In this document: in pieces, positions 1-5,609 of the stretch
Numbering within the stretch: the first letter of the stretch is position 1
How the letters are laid out: each line of letters begins with the position of its first letter
Assembly: GCA_021825035.1 (NCBI GenBank)
Contig: JAKAIQ010000147.1
Coordinates: 1-5,609, forward strand
Direction: 5' to 3'
Origin: Deltaproteobacteria bacterium
Lineage (GTDB): Bacteria; Desulfobacterota; GWC2-55-46
Length of the DNA stretch: 5,609 nucleotides
Notes under the pieces: model-generated
What the model saw: the letters and a program-made list of their open reading frames with translations, nothing else
Database searches by the model: none
What the model was told of the DNA's origin: nothing
Translations under genes and position numbers: made by a program

Positions 1-63
1 TTTCCGCGAAGAGCAGGATACTGAAAAAATAGATGCGACGGCTGTTTTGAGCTTTACCTGCGA

Positions 64-96
64 GGGGGCCTGCTTTTAGCAGGCCCCCTATCTTTT
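64..96 (+). terminator. Rho-independent terminator of an off-window + strand gene
   Basis: A perfect 10-bp GC-rich stem (64-73 GGGGGCCTGC with 79-88 GCAGGCCCCC) closes a 5-base TTTTA loop and is followed by TATCTTTT. The T-rich tail lies only on the right side, so it stops transcription coming from the left on the + strand. The gene it serves must end in or before the first 80 bases. Stops at 22-24 and 30-32 are candidate ends, but too little sequence remains to choose between them. On the minus strand the stem is not followed by a T-run, so it is not an obvious terminator for the aminopeptidase gene, although a bidirectional role cannot be excluded. Confidence 0.9.
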
Positions 97-108
97 CAGG
101 GCAAATCC

Positions 109-151
109 GCCGCGGTCTTTTGCGGCACGTCCAGCCGCGGCCTTTTGCGGC
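109..151. repeat. Two-copy imperfect direct repeat, 18-bp units, 25-bp period
   Basis: Units at 109-126 and 134-151 are identical except at the eighth base (T versus C). Each reads GCCGCGG, a pyrimidine CTTTT-type core, then GCGGC, so each unit can also form a small 5-bp hairpin. In addition GCCGCGG at 109-115 can pair with CCGCGGC at 135-141. The repeat sits between the + strand terminator and the end of the aminopeptidase gene, in a convergent intergenic region. No function can be assigned. Confidence 0.7.
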
Positions 152-177
152 GCAACCGGAACGCGGCGTATTAGTTC

Positions 178-2835
178 TTATTTTTCGCCGAGATAGGTGA
201 GAGCCTGGCCGTTGACCGTGGCGCTCGTCTCCTTCGGGACTTTTGCCGCGATGCGCTCAAGGGCTGAAGCGACCTTCTCGCGCAGCCCGGGTTTGAGCTT
301 TTTTACGTGCTGAAAGGCGTTCAGAAGCCTGCTCGCTATCGTCGCGTTTATCGGCGAAAGGTATATGACCGCGCCGGCGAGCCACTCGATGCCCCTATCC
401 GTCCAGACCATCCTGTTGTTGGCGGCCATGGTGAGGAATAGCGCCCGGCACCAGGTCGGCTGGGTCACGTCGAAGGCAGGGCGCGCCCTTTCGGCCTCTA
501 TCATCTCGAAGACGTCGTCCCTTGCGCCGCTCGACACCACGCGAAGATAGTTGGCGTAGCCGCTGAGGTCCATGTGCCAGCCCTCGAAAACCTCTTCGAG
601 GATCGCTCTCCGCGAGGGTTCCCCGGAGCGGTTAATGAACGTGAGCGCCGAAACGCGGTCGGTCGCCGTCCCGGCTGAACGGAAATAATCTATGAGCAGG
701 CGGCGGCTCTCATCCGAGTCGTCGATGGTTATCAGTTCGAGAAGGATGTTCCGCAGCATCCTTTCTTCAAGCCCCCGGCCCGGAGCGCCGGCCTTCGGCG
801 TGAAGGCGCGCAGGCCTTCGAATTCTTTGAGGAGCTCGGCCCTGTAACGACCGTTTATCGCGGACATCATACGCTCCCGCGCAACGACAAGCTCCTGAAA
901 CCATGTCGCGTAATCGCGGTCGAGCGGTTGCTCGTCCGCGCGGAGCATATGGGCCTTCAAGCCCGCCGGGAGCGACCTGTCCGAAAGCATCTTGCCGTAT
1001 AAATCGAGCCATTCCCCGCTTACCCCGGACGCCGGGTCGTTCAGGAGGCCTATCCTGACCCCGTCAGTCAATTTCCGCATGGCCTCCACGCGGTTGAAGG
1101 GGTCCGGGTCGAGCCGCGCCTGCAAGGACAGGAGCTTCGAGTCTGCGTTTGCGTGCGTGAACGTGCCATAGAACGAGCAGCCGCGGTTCATCGAGGCGAA
1201 GGCCACGTCCTCCGGCAGGCCGTCGAACGCAAGCTCTGCCTCGCCGTCTTCGAGGATGAAGACCTTCTGCGTCCCGGCTACGTCCTTCCCCATGTCGTTT
1301 ACGAGCGCGACCGTTATCGGCACGCAAAAGGGGTCTCCCCCGCATTCCTGCCTGAAAAGGATGCGAAAGCGGCCGGAAGCCCGGTCGTGCGATGTTTGGG
1401 CCGTGACCCTCGGATAGCCGATCCTCCGGAGCCAGCCGCTTTTGAATTGCTCAAGGCGTCTGCCGGAGGCTTTCTCGAAGCACTCGAAAAAGTCATCGGT
1501 GTTCGCGTTGCCGTAGCGGTAGCGGCTGAAGTAGAGCGATTTTCCGGCCTGGAAGGCCTCCGGGCCTATGAGGAGCCTGAGCATGCGTATCGCCTCTGCG
1601 GCCTTCACGTAGGTGACCCCGTCTATAAGCTCCTCCGGGTCGTTGAAGCCGTCCCTCGCGATTCTGCCGTAATGCCCGGCGTCCTCTATGGCGAGGGGGC
1701 CTGCGAGCGGCGCGCGCATGGCATCGACCTCCCGGAGCCTCGCGAAGGCCGGGTCGAAGACGTCGGACATGAACTGCCGTTCAACGTCCACCGTGTACGC
1801 CTCGTTCAGCCATACGTCGAAGGGCGTCTCCATCGTGGTCTCGCTTCCGCACTGGTTGTGCTCGAACTCGTGGACGATGACGGCGTGGGCGTAAAGCAGC
1901 ATCGAATCGAGCGTGTGCCCGGTTACGAGGGCCGCGTCCGTGACTATCGTCGTGTTCCCGAGGTTTTCCATGCCGCCGAAGTTCGACTTGGCCATGCAGA
2001 TGGTGCGGTAAGTGTCGAAGCCGTATTCGTAGTCCTGCGTCTTTTCAACCCACAGGACGGCCTCTTTCAGTATCGCCATGGGTATGCGTACATGGTCTAT
2101 GGAGCCGGGGGGCACGAGATACTCGAGACGCACGGCCCGCCCGGACGGATACCTGACCTCGTCAACGAGGGTGTCCCATGTGCCGGCGCACGCGAGGAAT
2201 AGGTACGGCGGCGTGGGCACCGGGTTCTCATAGGTTATTACCTGCCTTGCCGGGTCGCCGGGCTTCGGGACAGGCCTGCCCTTCGGGTTTGTGCGCAGGT
2301 TTATGTTGCCGTTGCTTATGAGATGCGTATATCTCGCGTCGGCCTCGATGGTCGTCGTCATGGTGCACTTGGCGCGGCAGTCGTCGATGACGGGCATGAT
2401 GCGCTGAAAGCCCCACTGCTGGCACTGGGAGACGAACTGCTGGGGCGCGCCCGGAGGGGTGGCGTCTTTATAGATGCCTTCGAGTATGCGGTCGGACGGG
2501 ACGCAACGGGTGCGCGTCCTTACGAAAAACCTTTCCCCGGCTTCGACGCGGCGCAAAAGGCTTACGGCGAGCCTGTTCTTTTTCCGGAGGTATTCGAAGG
2601 CAAGGGGAGAGCCTTTCGCTTCCGGGCCGGAGCACCATTCGACGGAGATTATCTCAAGGTCTTTCGCGTCGAGCTCAACCCTGTCGAGGCTTTCGATGGC
2701 CGACATCTCGAGGCAGTTCTCAGCCTCCACGGCCTCGCCGAGGAAGTTGAGATATATGGTCATGTGGAGGAGCCTGGCCGGCGGCTCGCCGAAATCCTCC
2801 CTCGTATATATGAATCGCCTTTCAGCCATTTTCAT
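178..2835 (-). CDS. pepN: M1-family zinc aminopeptidase, PepN-like with DUF3458-type C-terminus
   Basis: This 885-residue protein should remove N-terminal residues from peptides in the cytoplasm; no signal peptide or membrane segment is visible. Residues about 17-217 form the M1 N-terminal beta domain, with SQCQ at 136-139. The thermolysin-like domain spans about 225-470. It carries the exopeptidase motif GGMEN (287-291), the zinc site HEFEH (322-326) and the third zinc ligand E345 exactly 18 residues later. Tyr409, in a VTYVKAAEAIRM context, aligns with the transition-state tyrosine of E. coli PepN (Y381). A beta domain (about 475-565) and a helical tail to the end match the DUF3458 part of PepN, and the length is close to PepN's (about 870). 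ATG at 2835 has GAGG eight bases upstream; a second in-frame ATG two codons later is less well placed. Oddities are Gln139 where PepN has Glu121, GGMEN instead of GAMEN, and Glu325 inside HEXXH. It could be a divergent paralogue rather than true PepN. I see no clear promoter or terminator for it. Confidence 0.93.
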   Translation of the reverse strand: MKMAERRFIYTREDFGEPPARLLHMTIYLNFLGEAVEAENCLEMSAIESLDRVELDAKDLEIISVEWCSGPEAKGSPLAFEYLRKKNRLAVSLLRRVEAGERFFVRTRTRCVPSDRILEGIYKDATPPGAPQQFVSQCQQWGFQRIMPVIDDCRAKCTMTTTIEADARYTHLISNGNINLRTNPKGRPVPKPGDPARQVITYENPVPTPPYLFLACAGTWDTLVDEVRYPSGRAVRLEYLVPPGSIDHVRIPMAILKEAVLWVEKTQDYEYGFDTYRTICMAKSNFGGMENLGNTTIVTDAALVTGHTLDSMLLYAHAVIVHEFEHNQCGSETTMETPFDVWLNEAYTVDVERQFMSDVFDPAFARLREVDAMRAPLAGPLAIEDAGHYGRIARDGFNDPEELIDGVTYVKAAEAIRMLRLLIGPEAFQAGKSLYFSRYRYGNANTDDFFECFEKASGRRLEQFKSGWLRRIGYPRVTAQTSHDRASGRFRILFRQECGGDPFCVPITVALVNDMGKDVAGTQKVFILEDGEAELAFDGLPEDVAFASMNRGCSFYGTFTHANADSKLLSLQARLDPDPFNRVEAMRKLTDGVRIGLLNDPASGVSGEWLDLYGKMLSDRSLPAGLKAHMLRADEQPLDRDYATWFQELVVARERMMSAINGRYRAELLKEFEGLRAFTPKAGAPGRGLEERMLRNILLELITIDDSDESRRLLIDYFRSAGTATDRVSALTFINRSGEPSRRAILEEVFEGWHMDLSGYANYLRVVSSGARDDVFEMIEAERARPAFDVTQPTWCRALFLTMAANNRMVWTDRGIEWLAGAVIYLSPINATIASRLLNAFQHVKKLKPGLREKVASALERIAAKVPKETSATVNGQALTYLGEK

Positions 2836-3184
2836 GCTGCCTGCCTCGATTTTTCCGGGGTTGTTTCGACGCGGCGCGCCGCGGGACGTTCATAAGGGAT
2901 AAGCATAGTCGGAATTTGGACCCGTTACAACAGAAATCATCGGGCGACAAGAGAATCCCGGACAGGATCATAATAAGACCCTTTTTCATGCTTGCCTCTT
3001 CGGCGGTTTTGACTCTTCCGCCCTCGTCGCCGCCCCCGGGGAACCGGCCGTAAAAGAACCTCTTGACGCCTGAGGCCGGAAAACGTATAATCGCGTCTAA
3101 ATATAAAAAACGGAACAGTCCGGAGCGCGATCGCCGTTCAAAGCGGACGGGCGGGCATTTACGCATGGACGGACTGGAGACGCC
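2836..3184. other. Divergent intergenic region between the aminopeptidase and the small CxxC gene
   Basis: These 349 bases hold the start regions of two divergent genes. The right part contains a strong rightward promoter (3063-3091) and the leader of the small CxxC gene. The left part should contain the leftward promoter of the aminopeptidase gene, but I could not pick a convincing -35/-10 pair on the minus strand. The AT-rich patch at about 3083-3111 is the likeliest place. A minus-strand reading frame at 2822-2989 has a good Shine-Dalgarno (AGAGG, 5 bases from ATG) and a hydrophobic N-terminus, but its second half does not look like protein, so it is not called as a gene. Alternative frames through 2836-2940 are also short or broken. 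Confidence 0.6.
3063..3091 (+). promoter_or_regulatory. Sigma70-type promoter for the small CxxC gene
   Basis: TTGACG (3063-3068) and a perfect TATAAT (3086-3091) are separated by exactly 17 bases. Transcription should start near 3098, inside an AT-rich stretch. This gives a leader of roughly 87 bases before the ATG at 3185. It is the best promoter in the window and the only one found for the 51-codon gene. Confidence 0.85.
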
Positions 3185-3340
3185 ATGATACGTGTCTGCG
3201 TTTGGTGCGGCAAGGTAATAGGAGAAAAACAGCCCCTTGAAGACGTGTCCCTGACCCACGGCATATGCCACGAATGCGAGGAAAAGGAACGGCACGTTCG
3301 CATCGAAAAGAAAAAGCGCCGGGAGCTGGTTAGCGATTGA
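3185..3340 (+). CDS. Small two-CxxC putative zinc-binding protein (51 aa)
   Basis: The protein is 51 residues: a compact cysteine-rich N-terminal half and a strongly charged, Lys/Arg/Glu-rich C-terminal tail (about 32-48). Cys5 and Cys8 (CVWC) and Cys28 and Cys31 (CHEC) form two CxxC knuckles 20 residues apart, enough to bind one zinc as in a zinc ribbon. The THGIC segment at 24-28 recalls the short Cys motif (C-x-W-C ... THGIC-x-x-C) that I know from the ends of some PAS/sensor proteins in Deltaproteobacteria and from stand-alone small proteins; this is a resemblance, not a family assignment. ATG at 3185 has GGAG five bases upstream and lies downstream of a near-consensus promoter, which supports a real gene despite its size. 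It is probably monocistronic, because lysS has its own promoter. Its role is unknown: regulator, metal carrier or adaptor are all possible. Confidence 0.8.
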   Translation: MIRVCVWCGKVIGEKQPLEDVSLTHGICHECEEKERHVRIEKKKRRELVSD

Positions 3341-3485
3341 GGTTCCGCGAAAGCAAACCGGCGCATTGTCCGCCTTTCCGGAGATCCCCTGCCCGGCAGC
3401 GAATCCCTGAAAAAGCCTTGCGTAACGCCGGGTTCGCCCTTTGCCCGACGCCCTCTGAAACCCCACGGAAATCCATGCTTTTCCC
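3341..3485. other. Gene-free gap with inverted repeats before the lysS promoter
   Basis: No convincing open frame was found on either strand. The gap contains inverted repeats that compete for one partner: CCGGCG at 3358-3363 and CCCGGC at 3392-3397 can each pair with the CGCCGGG run at 3426-3432. A weak 4-bp stem at 3360-3374 followed by TTT is the nearest thing to a terminator for the small CxxC gene. In sequence this GC-rich, short inverted repeats arise easily by chance. Confidence 0.35.
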
Positions 3486-3513
3486 TTGACTTGAAAGCCA
3501 CAAATACGATAAT
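3486..3513 (+). promoter_or_regulatory. Sigma70-type promoter for lysS
   Basis: TTGACT (3486-3491) is followed 16 bases later by GATAAT (3508-3513), within a local AT-rich patch. The predicted start near 3520 gives a leader of only about 26 bases before the TTG start codon. That is too short for a T-box or lysine riboswitch, so lysS looks constitutively expressed from here. Confidence 0.75.
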
Positions 3514-3534
3514 TTTGAATATTACTTTTTGAAA

Positions 3535-3543
3535 AGGGGAAGG
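3535..3543 (+). promoter_or_regulatory. Ribosome binding site that decides the lysS TTG start
   Basis: The purine run AGGGGAAGG lies 2-10 bases before TTG at 3546. The in-frame stop at 3516-3518 leaves no upstream ATG or GTG, and the first in-frame ATG is 17 codons into the protein, inside the conserved N-terminal helix. The TTG is therefore the supported start. Confidence 0.75.
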
Positions 3544-3545
3544 CT

Positions 3546-5021
3546 TTGGAAGATAAAAGCGTCGAATACCGGCAGCGCCTTGGCAAGCTGAAGGAAATGA
3601 GGGAGGCCGGGATAGACCCCTATCCCAACGACTTCAAGCCGAACGGCGACTGCGGGTCGATCTTAAGGGAATACGGCAACGCGACGAAAGAAGACCTCGA
3701 ATCCAGGGCGGCCCGCGCAATCATAGCCGGGCGGATAATGGCCATCAGGGACTTCGGGAAGGCCTCGTTCATACAGGTGCAGGACAGGAGCGGCAGGCTC
3801 CAGGCGTACGTCAGAAAGGACCTGCTCGGCGAGGAAGGGTTCAGGGTCTTCAAGTTCTGCGACGTCGGCGACATAGTCGGCCTCGGCGGAAGGCTCTTCA
3901 GGACGCGGACGAACGAGCTTACGGTCGAGGCCGACGCGTTGAGGCTCCTCTCGAAGGGGCTTCATCCCCTGCCCGAGAAGTGGCACGGGCTGAAGGACGT
4001 GGAGGCGCGCTACAGACAACGCTATCTCGACGTGCTGGTGAACCAGGAGGTGAAGGACGTCTTCCTCAAGAGAACGGCCGTCGTCCGGTTCATAAGGGAC
4101 TTCCTGTCCGAAAGGGAGTTCGTCGAGGTTGAAACGCCGATGCTCCAGCCCATACCCGGCGGGGCCGCCGCAAAACCGTTCACCACGTTCCATAACGCCC
4201 TCGGCATGGAACTCTACCTGAGGATAGCCCCGGAGCTGTACCTCAAACGCCTCGTCGTCGCCGGTTTCGAGAGGGTCTTCGAGATAAACAGGAACTTCAG
4301 GAACGAGGGCGTCTCGACGCAGCACAACCCGGAGTTCACGATGCTCGAGTTCTATCAGGCGTACGCGACGTTCGAGGACCTGATGGCGCTCACCGAAGAG
4401 ATGATAAGCTCGCTCGCGGCCCGGCTTGCCGGCTCGACGAAGATAAAGTACCAGGGGCGCGAAATAGACCTCACGCCGCCCTGGGAGAGGATAAGCGTAA
4501 GGGACGCGATACTCAGGTATTCCAACGCGGACGAGGGCATATTCGCCGATAAGGGGAAGGCGCTGGGGTTCGCGTCGTCGCTCGGGCTTTCGGTCCCGGA
4601 GGGGCTGAGCCACGGCAAGGTCATAACCGAAATCTTCGAAAAGGTCGCGGAGCCGATGTTCGTCAATCCGACGTTCGTGACGCACTACCCGCTCGACGTC
4701 TCTCCGCTGTCGAGGAAGAACGCCAAAGACCCGTCCCTCGTGGACAGGTTCGAGCTGCTCGTGGCGGGCAGGGAAATAGCCAACGCCTTCTCGGAGCTGA
4801 ACGACCCGGTGGACCAGAAAGAAAGGTTCGCGGCCCAGCTGCGGGAGCGCGAGGCCGGCGACCAGGAGGCGCATCAGATGGACGAGGATTACATAAGGGC
4901 CCTTGAATACGGCATGCCGCCCGCCGCGGGAGAGGGCATAGGCATAGACAGGCTCGTGATGCTCCTTACCGATTCCCCTTCGATACGCGACGTGATACTG
5001 TTCCCGCTCCTGAAGAAGTGA
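3546..5021 (+). CDS. lysS: Lysyl-tRNA synthetase, class II (LysRS)
   Basis: The enzyme activates lysine with ATP and attaches it to tRNA-Lys in the cytoplasm. The 491-residue length is near the family norm (about 500). The N-terminal helix ends in the typical GIDPYPNDF (22-30). An OB-fold anticodon-binding domain follows (about 58-140, with FIQVQDRSGRLQAYVRKD). The linker PLPEKWHGLKDVEARYRQRYLD (start about 141) leads into the catalytic core. Motif 1 surrounds EFVEVETPML (191-200). Motif 2 contains FRNEG (251-255) and His260, with the ATP-binding Arg252 and Glu254. Motif 3 is GEGIGIDRL (462-470) with Arg469. Lysine-pocket segments ELYLKRL (230-236) and SELND (416-420) are intact. Translation starts at TTG, supported by the ribosome binding site. 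Arg is mostly AGG and Ile often ATA, as in the neighbouring genes. All key residues are present, so it should be functional. Confidence 0.98.
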   Translation: MEDKSVEYRQRLGKLKEMREAGIDPYPNDFKPNGDCGSILREYGNATKEDLESRAARAIIAGRIMAIRDFGKASFIQVQDRSGRLQAYVRKDLLGEEGFRVFKFCDVGDIVGLGGRLFRTRTNELTVEADALRLLSKGLHPLPEKWHGLKDVEARYRQRYLDVLVNQEVKDVFLKRTAVVRFIRDFLSEREFVEVETPMLQPIPGGAAAKPFTTFHNALGMELYLRIAPELYLKRLVVAGFERVFEINRNFRNEGVSTQHNPEFTMLEFYQAYATFEDLMALTEEMISSLAARLAGSTKIKYQGREIDLTPPWERISVRDAILRYSNADEGIFADKGKALGFASSLGLSVPEGLSHGKVITEIFEKVAEPMFVNPTFVTHYPLDVSPLSRKNAKDPSLVDRFELLVAGREIANAFSELNDPVDQKERFAAQLREREAGDQEAHQMDEDYIRALEYGMPPAAGEGIGIDRLVMLLTDSPSIRDVILFPLLKK

Positions 5022-5059
5022 TTCTTGCGGGGGATCAACCCTGAAAAGATCCTATGGGA

Positions 5060-5098
5060 GCCTGCCCCGGCCCGCCCTTTCAAGGGGCCGGGGCAGGC
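5060..5098 (+). other. Strong stem-loop after lysS (14-bp perfect stem, no T-run)
   Basis: GCCTGCCCCGGCCC at 5060-5073 pairs perfectly with 5085-5098, leaving an 11-base loop. It starts 38 bases after the lysS stop. The following bases (GATACGAATGAC) contain no T-tract, and there is none on the minus strand either, so it lacks the key element of an intrinsic terminator. It may protect or process the lysS 3' end, or weaken read-through into the lol gene. Confidence 0.7.
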
Positions 5099-5130
5099 GA
5101 TACGAATGACGGTTCATCGCCATGAAGGAT

Positions 5131-5155
5131 CCCCGCTGTTTGCGGCGGGGCTCTT
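5131..5155 (+). other. Second stem-loop between lysS and lolC
   Basis: CCCCGC (5131-5136) pairs with GCGGGG (5145-5150) around an 8-base loop, followed by CTCTT. The tail is too poor in T for a confident terminator. A shorter third hairpin, TCCGC/GCGGA with a 4-base loop (5168-5181), lies three bases before the ribosome binding site of the next gene. Confidence 0.45.
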
Positions 5156-5196
5156 CGATGGATGAAATCCGCTGACGCGGACATAAGGTTTAAGCG

Positions 5197-5609
5197 ATGT
5201 CTTACGAACTTTTTGTCGGGCTGAGATACCTGAAGGCCAAAAGAAAACAGACTTTCATATCCGTAATCACCTTCATCTCCATCCTCGGCATAACGGTGGG
5301 CGTGACCGCGCTCATAATCGTCCTCTCGGTGATGGCCGGCTTCGAGGATACGCTCAAGGACAAGATACTCGGGGTGAACGCGAACGTGGTCATTACCGGC
5401 CTCGGCAGGGGCGTATCCGACTACGGCACGGTGAGGGACGAGGTGATGAAGGTTAAGGGGGTCGTCGGGGCCTCGCCTTTCACGTACAACCAGGCCATGA
5501 TATCGGCGAGCGGCGGAGTGACCGGAGCGGTCATACGGGGTCTCGACACCGGGACCGCCGGCACGGTCACGGTTCTTCCGGACAGGATAAAAGAGGGGTC
5601 TCTCGCGGG
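5197..5609 (+). CDS. lolC: Lipoprotein-releasing ABC transporter permease, LolC/LolE family (5' part)
   Basis: This is the inner-membrane permease of the LolCDE complex, which extracts lipoproteins from the inner membrane and passes them to the LolA chaperone. The first 137 codons are in the window and the frame is open at the edge. The N-terminus ELFVGLRYLKAKRKQTF is the typical cytoplasmic start. One membrane helix follows at about 20-46 (TFISVITFISILGITVGV onwards), then SVMAGFED at 44-51, the LolC/E signature just after the helix. From about residue 50 the periplasmic MacB-type domain begins (ANVVITG 62-68, AVIRGLD 111-117). ATG at 5197 has AAGG eight bases upstream. It lies 175 bases after lysS in the same direction; lysS followed by lolC/E, lolD and bamA is an arrangement I recall from Deltaproteobacteria. 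LolC and LolE cannot be told apart here, and lineages with one permease may use a LolF-type hybrid. Confidence 0.88.
   Translation, partial: MSYELFVGLRYLKAKRKQTFISVITFISILGITVGVTALIIVLSVMAGFEDTLKDKILGVNANVVITGLGRGVSDYGTVRDEVMKVKGVVGASPFTYNQAMISASGGVTGAVIRGLDTGTAGTVTVLPDRIKEGSLA

Noticed and set aside
1..32. Tail of an upstream + strand protein
   Set aside because: The terminator implies such a gene, but frames stop at both 24 and 32, leaving at most nine residues and no way to choose.
1153..2202. Long + strand frame of 349 codons antisense to the aminopeptidase gene
   Set aside because: It lies wholly opposite the conserved M1 catalytic domain, is rich in Arg, Val and Glu as GC-rich shadows are, and shows no recognisable motif.
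2323..2902. Two + strand frames of 190 and 142 codons over the start of the aminopeptidase gene
   Set aside because: They are antisense to the clear M1 N-terminal domain, with no motif and no convincing ribosome binding site.
3127..3134. GCGATCGC palindrome, identical to the cyanobacterial HIP1 repeat
   Set aside because: It is a single 8-bp occurrence in GC-rich sequence; nothing else suggests a cyanobacterium.
3360..3377. Possible terminator of the small CxxC gene
   Set aside because: The stem is only 4 bp with a 7-base loop and three T's, too weak to call.
3514..3545. T-box or lysine riboswitch upstream of lysS
   Set aside because: The leader predicted from the promoter is only about 26 bases, far too short for either.
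2822..3586. Minus-strand frame of 254 codons across the intergenic region, the small CxxC gene and the lysS start
   Set aside because: It runs antisense through two promoters, the CxxC gene and the first codons of lysS; only its last 55 codons have any local support and are discussed separately.
3663..4874. Minus-strand frame of 403 codons opposite lysS
   Set aside because: It is the mirror of the conserved lysS reading frame; its composition (Arg, Glu, Val, Leu) is typical of an antisense shadow.
5140..5168. Possible promoter for lolC (TTGCGG, 17 bases, TGAAAT)
   Set aside because: Both boxes are poor matches compared with the two clear promoters in the window, and the -35 overlaps the second hairpin.

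Overview
The window comes from a GC-rich Gram-negative bacterium. The outer-membrane lipoprotein sorting permease at the right edge shows that it has an outer membrane. The lysS-lolC order, together with AGG (Arg) and ATA (Ile) codons being common despite the high GC, suggests a Deltaproteobacteria/Desulfobacterota-type lineage. That placement is an inference from gene order and codon habit, not a proof. I see no mobile element, CRISPR array, tRNA or rRNA.

Layout: bases 1-177 hold a clear rho-independent terminator (64-96) for a + strand gene that lies almost wholly outside the window, followed by a two-copy GC-rich direct repeat. Bases 178-2835 (minus strand) encode an 885-residue M1-family (PepN-like) zinc aminopeptidase, convergent with the off-window gene. 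Bases 2836-3184 are a divergent intergenic region carrying a near-consensus sigma70 promoter pointing right. It drives a 51-codon gene (3185-3340) for a small two-CxxC putative zinc-binding protein. A gene-free gap with some inverted repeats follows, and then a second good promoter (3486-3513). This promoter drives lysS (3546-5021, TTG start), encoding class II lysyl-tRNA synthetase. After a 175-base gap with three stem-loops comes the 5' part of a LolC/LolE-type permease gene (5197 to the window edge).

How the genes fit together: the main genes are housekeeping. The aminopeptidase trims peptides in the cytoplasm, LysRS charges tRNA-Lys, and LolC/E moves lipoproteins from the inner membrane towards the outer membrane. 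The aminopeptidase has no visible functional link to the rightward genes. The small CxxC protein has no assignable function. No convincing new multi-gene system is present. The most unusual points are the substrate-pocket signature of the aminopeptidase, the small CxxC gene with a foldable leader, and the hairpins between lysS and lolC.
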